From contig JADNYV010000008.1 of the NCBI GenBank assembly GCA_015501055.1, forward strand, positions 62,001 through 126,000: a stretch of 64,000 nucleotides of DNA. Direction: 5' to 3'. The position numbers and the translations under genes were made by a program. Origin of the DNA: Mucidula mucida (taxonomy: Eukaryota; Basidiomycota; Agaricomycetes; Agaricales; Physalacriaceae). Shown here piece after piece: positions 56,791 to 64,000 of this stretch; position 1 is the first letter of the stretch, and every line of letters starts with the position of its first letter. Under the pieces are notes generated by a model. It made no database searches. It saw only the letters and a program-made list of their open reading frames with translations, and was not told where the DNA came from.

Positions 56791-58800
56791 TCACTTTTTC
56801 ATCAGTTTTTCGTGCAACTGCGCGCCCTTCAACTTGGCCCGCAAATACTCCATACGCGCCTCATACCGCGTACTCACTTCCTGCCGCCGTCTCCTGATCT
56901 CCTCCATCTCCAGCTCCATCTCCTGGTCCGCCTCATCCCTCTGTCTCTGGGCACCAGACTTGGATGAATGTCCAGACGCCGACTTGGAGTCATCCTCCGG
57001 AACAGATGTCATGGGTAGATGGCCCGTACTACGCGAAAGATTGATGCTCGTACTGCTGTTGTTGAAGCCACCCCCCAGTGCAACGTTGATGGGCAACGAC
57101 GGAACTGGAGGCGGTGCCAGGCCTCCATTCGTTGATGGCATTCCTTTACCAGACGACATGCTGGAAACGGAGTTCTTTCGGTGCAACGAGCCGGGTTTGG
57201 ACGACATGGTGGCCAGACTCGAACTAGTCTTTTGGCGCACGACCCGGCGACCTGTGTACGTTGTATTCACGGAGTTACCCGACCGCACAGAGGTCGCGTC
57301 GCTATCACCCCGCCGTTGACTGGGAATCAACGTCCAAGTCGACAAATCTCTGCCATCATCGTGAATCTTCCCTTGTCTCTGATTTCGCTTCGTCAAGGTT
57401 GTGAGCTCGAGACCATTGAAGGCGTCCATCAGCCTCTTCCGTTCCGCATCAACCGCGGCCAACTCCTGCTTGATCTCCCCAGAACTCTTCAGATTTTCTT
57501 CTTCAAAGACATCCTGGACATGGCCAGTATATTTAGGATCACTTGCCAAAACTTTGGCACCAGGAAACGATGATGGTGGCGTAGCAAATCGGCGAATACT
57601 GGACGCCGTAGAACGTGAAGTGGATGGAAGGTGGGGAAGACTATTATAGTCACCGCGGTCTGCTAGACTTAGACCAGTTCGGCGCGATGTTATTGACATG
57701 GTATCAGCAGCGGGACGTGAAGCGTCTGTCCTCACGGACGTTATAGAAGAGGTACTCGCTTTCTTGGTGAGACGAGGAAGTTTGAAGATATTTGACGTCC
57801 CTGACGTCGAGGAGAAGATGCTCGATGTATCGCTGAAATCCTTTGACCCAGCTGGGGTCCGACGAGTATTGCTACCAGAGCGGCGAAAAAAGGAGGAGAC
57901 GGAACCTTTGGATCGTATTGACGGTGATCGAGGTACTTCGACCACAAAGTTTGAAGGAGGGCGTGAGGTCGTGGACGCTGTGAATTTGATGAGCGCAAGT
58001 AGTGCGAAATAATCAGGCCAACTCACTTCGCCCGCTTTCACTGCCTTGACTCTGATGGCGAGGAATGGCCGGAACGACAGGTGCTTCCGATGGAACCGTG
58101 CTGCTACTTGCGAAACGTTCAAAGAGATTTTGGCGGAGCATACGATATTCATCATCACTGTGGCGGTCATCAATACAAGGATACTACAGAATAAATGACA
58201 CGCACTTGAGTAGACCATCCGAATTTGCAGATGCGAGCTCATTGAGGCGTTGGGCCAATGTCATGCTGTTGCAAGGTTTAAAATGATGTTGGTTGACAGA
58301 AAGGAGGAACATACGTCGCATTGTCCGCTGGCTTTCTTGGAGAGGGCGGCGCGATGGTGCTGACGTTCTCCTTGGCAGAACGGGCAGACGTGGACCGAAC
58401 AGAGGACGGTGGCGCCATGCTATTAGTAGCAGCTGTTTTCGACGCGGGGGAGCCATGAGTAAGACGCGTGATGGGTCCAAGCTTTTTCTGCGGGGATGCA
58501 GCGAGCACATGTCCATTCCCATGCGATGTCGAAGGGTGCGATAGAGTGTGTGCCGCTGAGCTCGCAGGATCAACGAACGTCCCACCACCATTATCCTCTC
58601 GTTCTTTTCCTTTATTCTTCCCATACTAGGCGCAAATCCAGAAGGTGGCGTAAAAGGAAGGAAGGGAACAGGTAACCTTATCAATACGTTGTACTGTCTA
58701 TTGAACTGATACTCACGAAACGAGAACGTATAACTTGAACGACGGTCTTATCACCGTTCGCATAGTCGTCGTCGGGCTTCCTGGAGGAAAAGAACCCCAT
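56791..58800 (-). CDS. Conserved basidiomycete Ser-rich coiled-coil protein
   Basis: Five exons, 58717-58800, 58315-58625, 58206-58265, 58027-58157 and 56791-57977, encode about 590 residues. The N-terminus MGFFSSRKPDDDYANGDKTV with VVQVIRSRFYGKNKGKERED is a block I recognise from uncharacterised basidiomycete proteins. ALAQRLNELASANSDGLLND with DDEYRMLRQNLFERFAS follows, then a long disordered Ser/Arg region with many S-x-R patterns. Two short coiled segments (EEENLKSSGEIKQELAAVDA; EMELEMEEIRRRRQEVSTRY) complete it. The protein may be phosphorylated and cytoskeletal or polarity related, but nothing in the sequence proves this. All junctions are in phase and no defect is seen. Confidence 0.72.
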
Positions 58801-59172
58801 TGCAGCATTACAGGACGGCTGTTTTCCGCTCGAAAAAGCAAAGAATGCCGCTTAAAGGACGTCCTAGTAAAGAAAGTGAAGGAATGGAACAGACGATCGG
58901 AGTCTAAACAAATCACCGGCTTCCTAGATGATTTGCATTGGTCCTCGCGCCGAGATCAGGTCGCAACCGACGCATATCTCGGTTACGAGCTCGCTTAACC
59001 CATTCCAAGAGCTCATACGTGTTAAAAAACGTCTTCCATAGAAGTCTAACATATACAGTACATACATAAAATCTGAGAGATCACACCGCGACGCGTTTGT
59101 GATCGCGTATAAACTGAACCTGATCTGTCTCAGTCTCCTCGCCCTTTAATCTAAACCGAGGCTTTCTTATTT
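58801..59172. other. Intergenic, no supported gene
   Basis: Promoter side of the coiled-coil gene and 3' flank of CHL1. A plus-strand frame here is antisense to the first exon and not supported. Confidence 0.4.
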
Positions 59173-62100
59173 CTATAGAACGAACCCATCTCCTTCATCG
59201 CCTGCCGAACGTTTGGCCGCCTTCATATCTGCCGCGATCCACTTCGGCAACTTATTCTTAATCGCGCTCGACGAATAACGCCTATCCAAAAGCACTAAAG
59301 CTGCCCAATCTCCCTTATGACGAATCGCCCGACCTGAAAAGGTTGTCAACAAAGGTAAAAATCGCCAAACTGACTCTGATTCACCGATGCTTTGATTCAC
59401 TGCATTCATACACATATTCTCGTACAACTCCGCGGCTGCATCCTTCTGGCCCGGTAACCTTTTTAGCTCTCCTTTCTGTTCTAGACGCTTGACATATTTC
59501 ATGCGCTCGCGAAGCTCGGGAGAACCCAGGTTGGCAAAAGGAAGGCCAACAATGACCACTGCACGGGCAAGGTCATCGGCGAAGTTGAGTCCTTCTGATA
59601 ACTTGGCCCCGATGACAGCGAACAGAACAGCGCCTTTTACGCCATCATGCTATGTTACTCGGTCAGATGTGTTCAACACAGAAAAAGAGCAAGCGACTCA
59701 CTTGTCCACAAACAGCTGCGGCATACTCTTGCATCACACTCTCCACTGCTGTCGCTTCTTCGGGTTCAAAGAAAACCTGAAAAGGCTTAGCGACAGCGCA
59801 CTCCTCTACATCAAATCAGGCTTACCGCTTTCTTCTTGCCAAACTTCTCAATTTGCCCACTGCTCTTCCACACATCCTTGGCTGTGTTGAGAAATTTGTA
59901 CGATGGGAAGAACACAATCATGCCCGATGGGACAACATTGATGAAGTTGGATACAATCTGTCCAAGCTCGTTGATCTTGCAGCAGAACCGTCAATGTTAC
60001 AATACCCGCAATCTGACATGTATACGTACCACTGGTTTCTCGCTCTGTTTGTCAGACTTGTACTCCAAATCAGTTCCGGTCGGTCCTTTCGAAATGGTGA
60101 GGCCAAGCAGATTGCTTGATGGTATGATATGTCCGCAAGAGAAACTTGTCACGCGGCTTGTAGGGACAGTCGCGAAAAGCTGGTTAACAACATCGCTAAT
60201 CTGCATAGTTTAGCGTCAATCAGTGGCGCCAAATATGCGTATATGAACGTACAGGTGACATTGTACCGCCCGCCAATACAACGGAACGCGCAACGTCAAC
60301 GACTTCCAGAAAACTGGGAGAAGGATTTAAGAGTTGGTACTTGATTTCGACGTCCTGTGTTGGTCCGACCAAAGAAAGACTGACACGACCGTCTGCATTT
60401 CCAAGTCAGATCATCACGAAGATTAGAGAGATGGGAGAAAACGTGCCGTCGCTAGCCGATGTTAATGAAAGCAAAAAATCCTCGACGGTATTCAATGGTG
60501 GGATGGCGCCTCTTCGCGTGAGATTTGGTTTTGAAGGACCTGCTGCCCAGGTCAATCAGTATGTTTCCACGTTTAAGCTGAAATCGTGATACTAACCAGT
60601 TTGTTTGTCGCTCTCCTTATCAGAGTAGCTTGCGATCTTCCTCGCGATCTGAGAATTCAATAAACGTTGTGCGGAAGACATATACTGTAGGATTGTTACC
60701 TTGCTCTTCTTCATGTACTTGCTCACGTCCAGCAAGTTTATAGAGGCTGCCTTGGTCCCCAGTCGTCCAACCAGCTCAGCCACGGACATAATCTCCACCT
60801 TTTGCATTTTCCTCGCGTCGGCTTCTTTCCACGTGAGAAGATACTTCTTCAACGCGTCCAGAAAGGCTACGAGACGCTTTAGGTGTAATATATTGTCAGG
60901 CGCAAGTCGGTTGCGAAATTTTGACACGTAAGCGCACACTTGGTGGTATGAAGTAGCTAACACCTGAAAGGAAACCTTGTGAGTTGACAAGGAGAGCAGT
61001 GTGGGGATCAAATCTGTGTGTTCAATTTGGCTTTGATGAGCCAATCTGACAAATTTACGGCCAACGTACTATGCGCTTCATCAATAATGACTACTTGATC
61101 TGTCAAGTCGATTCCCAAGGCCTCTCTGGCTGATTTCTGCAGAAGTAAATTGTATGGCAAAGTGACCAATTCGGCTTGAGGAATTGCTCGGCGCGAGCCG
61201 AAGTACGGACAGATGTTGGACATGCTTCCGGCGGTCGCGAGCTCTTCAATATCCTTGGGAACTGCCTGAATACCATTTCAAGGGGCTGTACGCAGCAGGA
61301 AATACACGAAAGCTTACTAGAATCTGATCACGGAAATCAAGGATCCGGTCTTCGTCATCAAGTGTGGGGAGGTATTGACAACGGTTATCGCCCTTCTCTG
61401 ACCCTTTTCAGCCGGCGCGATACAGAGGACAAGAGAACCTACGATCTAAAAGTTCCCGGCAAGCCTCATCCAAATCTTTCTTTTTGCGGCGAAGGTCCTC
61501 GTTGACGCAGAGCTGTCTTCTCGAACCTAAGGAAACGGTGCGCGTGTAAGCTACTGGCACGTCGTCTTCGCTGATGTCTGCAGCTCCTCGTTTGCCGAGA
61601 GTCGGAGGATTTGATGAGCAACTCTCTTGTGGTAGAACTGAAAGTTTTAATCGTTGGAGTTCGGGTACGACCTGCATCAGTTGCGAATGAGTCCTCGATG
61701 CGTAATAAATTTTGGTGCAGGTAAGCTCTTCTTCCTCCGCAATCGAGGGTGCTGTACCCTTCGCGTACCTAGTATACAGTCTTTAGTGGAAGATGTGCAC
61801 GAATAAGCTTGACTTACTTGGCCATAAGAGCCTTGACAGCTGGAGATAGATTATCGTCTTCGTCAGGCTCTTCATTGTCAGGTAAGAAGATGTCATCGTT
61901 TTCTTCCTCCACCGCTGGCTTTGCTCTATCATCGTCCAGTCTCTGAAGATTGGAATCGGTGATGAGTTTATTTCAATAGGATCTTACTTACAATCTTCTT
62001 TACGACGCGTGTTTTCATCCGCTTCTTCAGCTCCATTTCTTTTTGACGCGCCTTGGCGAGTCTCTCATTATATTCGTGTTCCTTTGCTTCGTATTCTCTT

Positions 62101-62499
62101 TGTATTCGTTTGCGTGTCTGAACGGCCACCCAATCTGGTCCTTCAACTATCCATTAGAAATCGACAGCATTAGCCTTTACAAACATGACAATGACAACAT
62201 ACCATCCTCCGCGCCAGCGAGGGCTGCTAATTTTCCCTTTCGAGCGCGACTTCTTTCATCAGCAAGCCAAGTAAGACTAGCACATAGCAGACTCAGAGTC
62301 TTCCCCTGTTCAGGAGGAGCGTGAATATTGAGATACTCAGTTTCGCGCAGCGCACCGTTCCAGTTGGACTTTCTATAATGGTCACCTTTCTCTGCTCAAT
62401 AGATGTGTAGAGGTGGCGCATGAGATCAACTTGTATGTCATATGGAGGGGAATAGGGAAACGCGGGGAAAGCGTCTGGCGTTGGAAGATCCAAAGACAT
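59173..62499 (-). CDS. CHL1: CHL1/DDX11-type Fe-S DNA helicase
   Basis: XPD-family 5'-3' helicase for sister-chromatid cohesion and replication-fork repair. First exons: 62356-62499, 62203-62305, 61992-62146. Q motif and Walker A: PPYDIQVDLMRHLYTSIEQ ... IIESPTGTGKTLSLLCASL. Motif Ia: YYASRTHSQLMQVVPELQ. Four Fe-S cysteines: RRQLCVNEDL, DEACRELL, GDNRCQYLPTL, NICPYFGSRR. DEAH box: VVIIDEAHN. Later motifs: SVVLAGGTMSP, SGMIVFFPSYKFL, GKLSEGLNFAD, NQSIGRAIRHKGDWA. The intron at 60393-60446 starts GC (ACG-GCACGT). The intron splitting motif VI (59334-59384) is 51 nt and stop-free. The start at 62499 (MSLDLPTPDAFPAF) is chosen because the N-terminal motif follows at normal distance. No defect seen in the parts checked. 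Confidence 0.9.
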
Positions 62500-62641
62500 G
62501 ATGAACGCGTAAAGGAGGTCAGTCGGAGCACGTGAGTCGTGTTGCTGAGTCAGTTGTGTGCCGATCTTCAGATCCACTTCCAAGTTCCCACCATCATCAC
62601 TTGACACTCGACAGCCAAGGCTCGCCCTCGTAGCTTCCAAA
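62500..62641. promoter_or_regulatory. Divergent 142-bp promoter region between CHL1 and SDHAF4
   Basis: The start codons diverge. A tract with acgtgagtc and tgttgctgag lies in the middle; no core element can be named. Confidence 0.45.
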
Positions 62642-62992
62642 ATGTTACGACAGATAGCACGATCTAGTCTTTCTCGCAATCAGGCCATCTCAATTCGGTT
62701 TATCTCAAACCAACGACCATCGCCACCTCCTTTGCCTCGAGATCAACAGCGGGAATTCGAGGAACTGCAGCGTCTTGCTCAGCAGCCTCTTTTGGCACGC
62801 GGCACGAAATCTGAAATTGAGGCTGAATTAGCATTGCACCCGGATGCGCGGAAACCGGTAAAGCCGGCTTTCGAGGGAGATGTCAATCCAGTCACGGGTG
62901 AAGAGGGTGGGCCCAAACAAGAACCGGTTAGACGATGGAGTACAGAGGATGACGGTGATTGGAGTTTCAAAGGACGCGTCTCAGACTTCTAG
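62642..62992 (+). CDS. SDH8: SDHAF4 (Sdh8), succinate dehydrogenase assembly factor
   Basis: Single exon of 116 codons. The N-terminus MLRQIARSSLSRNQAISIRF is a mitochondrial presequence. A Pro-rich linker and a helix (DQQREFEELQRLAQQPLLAR) follow. The conserved C-terminus reads FEGDVNPVTGEEGGPKQEPV and GDWSFKGRVSDF, the N-P-x-T-G-E-x-G-G-P-K ... G-D-W-x-x-K-G-R-x-S-D-F signature of the family. Sdh8/SDHAF4 binds flavinylated SDHA in the matrix and limits oxidant formation before assembly. A 28-residue upstream in-frame Met (62558) would spoil the presequence and is not preferred. Confidence 0.9.
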   Translation: MLRQIARSSLSRNQAISIRFISNQRPSPPPLPRDQQREFEELQRLAQQPLLARGTKSEIEAELALHPDARKPVKPAFEGDVNPVTGEEGGPKQEPVRRWSTEDDGDWSFKGRVSDF

Positions 62993-64000
62993 AGCCCATT
63001 CCGTCTGTCAAATATCTGTTACACAGGTCAGAATGTGGATTTTCATCTGAACTGAATTGAGTTTGACTACTACATGGTAGCGTATTATCAATTATGTACC
63101 GCGAATCGTACCACTGGCGCAAACGCGACATATCATAACCGTTATCCCCCGCGTTAGAAAAATCTTCGGACTCATTGTGTGGCGCTGATGGAATGAAGCC
63201 GGCCATAACATTTCATAAGTATGGCTTATCTTGGGCGCGGTGATGACCAGCCGATGACATTGACAGTCCAAATCCGCCTTCCGGTTCCCCAAATTTGGTG
63301 ATGCCCTCGTGGTGCTGTTCAGTTTGTCTACGTTCTCTGTTCTTTTAACACCATGTGCATCGCAGGTCGGCAGACAAGATGAGCGTGGAAGTCTTCGTAG
63401 AAAGTTGCGAGAGTACGACCGTGTCCTTCTCAGCGCTTCGGTGCCTAGGTCGGCGTAACACAAATGAGAGTTGTCCAGTTTGTAGTCCAAGGCAACGTTT
63501 CTTGCGCCTTATCTTCACCAGTGAATGTATAGCGCCTGTTTCTATCAGCATGTATCCAAGCCTCAAGGAATGTCAAATGGTGCCTCTCCAATCGAGGGTT
63601 CCCATGGCGAAGGGCTTCGGCGGAAACAAAACATAACAACTCTTTTCTCACGTGTCATGCTATTCACCCGAAAAAAATAGTAGCCAGTTCCTGAGTCTCC
63701 TACCCTCGTCGTTCTTTACCGTGCTCCCCTACATTTCCTGCCTTTTCCGCCGGCAGTCGTCCCTCGTTATTGTGGTATACTAGCCACACACACCCTCTTG
63801 AACACAGTTTGGCGACTTTCGGCCTTAATACGTTCACCTTGTCATATTCTACACGTGCAGCCTCCTATCCCAGCTCCTTGAGGCGCCGAATTTGATAGGA
63901 CGCCCACCTCGCAGTTGTCCCCCATAATAAAACATGTGTGCCCATCTACTTTCCCTTTAGCGTATTCGCTCACGCCGGCCCAGGCTATCGTCCCTTTTGA
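62993..64000. other. 1 kb at the right edge with no gene I can support
   Basis: Short frames on both strands (such as 63355-63636 + and 63092-63490 -) lack motifs. The pyrimidine-rich stretch 63690-63780 could be the leader of a gene beyond the window. Confidence 0.4.

Noticed and set aside
58735..58998. 87-codon plus-strand frame with LKDVLVKKVKEWNRRSESKQ
   Set aside because: Antisense to the first exon and leader of the coiled-coil gene, whose own exon joins perfectly into the family N-terminus.
1..64000. CRISPR array, bacterial operon or riboswitch
   Set aside because: No spaced short repeats of that kind, and the intron-rich gene structure is eukaryotic.

Overview
The window is nuclear DNA of a filamentous basidiomycete, most likely an Agaricomycete. 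The genes are split by many short introns, mostly 45-65 nt. Several families are typical of that group: a DUF4436 membrane protein, a DUF7330 protein, a cAMP-receptor-like GPCR, a CE16-type esterase and F-box proteins. No single marker names the species. Exon structures were placed by hand from reading frames, GT/GC-AG signals and recalled family motifs; no alignment or search was run.

Layout. 0-7.5 kb: sparse, with an RRM (Vip1-like) gene, a GDSL/SGNH esterase and fragments. 7.95-12.55 kb: a Mutator-like DNA transposon with 195-bp identical terminal inverted repeats, a 10-bp target duplication and a broken transposase. 13-14.4 kb: an unknown protein. 16.6-21.9 kb: SEC14-like and tyrosine phosphatase genes in tight tandem, a divergent NR2C2AP homologue and a cytochrome P450. 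21.9-24.3 kb: almost empty. 24.3-35.6 kb: dense and mostly divergent or convergent: a cysteine-rich membrane protein, PIG-X/Pbn1, an epoxide hydrolase (probably decaying), an F-box protein, a GPCR, a mitochondrial CoA-transferase, the phosphorelay protein Ypd1, SDHAF1 and mitoribosomal uL29m. 35.7-40.7 kb: RAD50. 41.3-43.1 kb: a DUF4436 protein. 43.5-44.3 kb: a small LTR element (TRIM-like). 44.4 kb: tRNA-Leu(AAG). 44.7-50.1 kb: DUF7330, HIT, She9/Mdm33-like and NADPH-cytochrome P450 reductase. 51.5-62.5 kb: a SET protein, a Vnx1-type cation/H+ exchanger, a conserved coiled-coil protein and the CHL1/DDX11 helicase. 62.6 kb: SDHAF4.

How genes relate. Most are housekeeping genes with no shared pathway. 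Loose themes are mitochondrial function (SDHAF1, SDHAF4, uL29m, She9-like, CoA-transferase), DNA repair and cohesion (RAD50, CHL1) and P450 chemistry (P450 plus its reductase, 26 kb apart and not a cluster).

Unusual points: a TGATG stop/start overlap between the phosphatase and SEC14 genes; start codons overlapping on opposite strands in two divergent pairs; six GC-AG introns among roughly 120 placed; two 12-nt microexons; an epoxide hydrolase with both an acceptor-site change and loss of its catalytic His; and several isolated one-base frameshifts, which may be assembly errors or decay.
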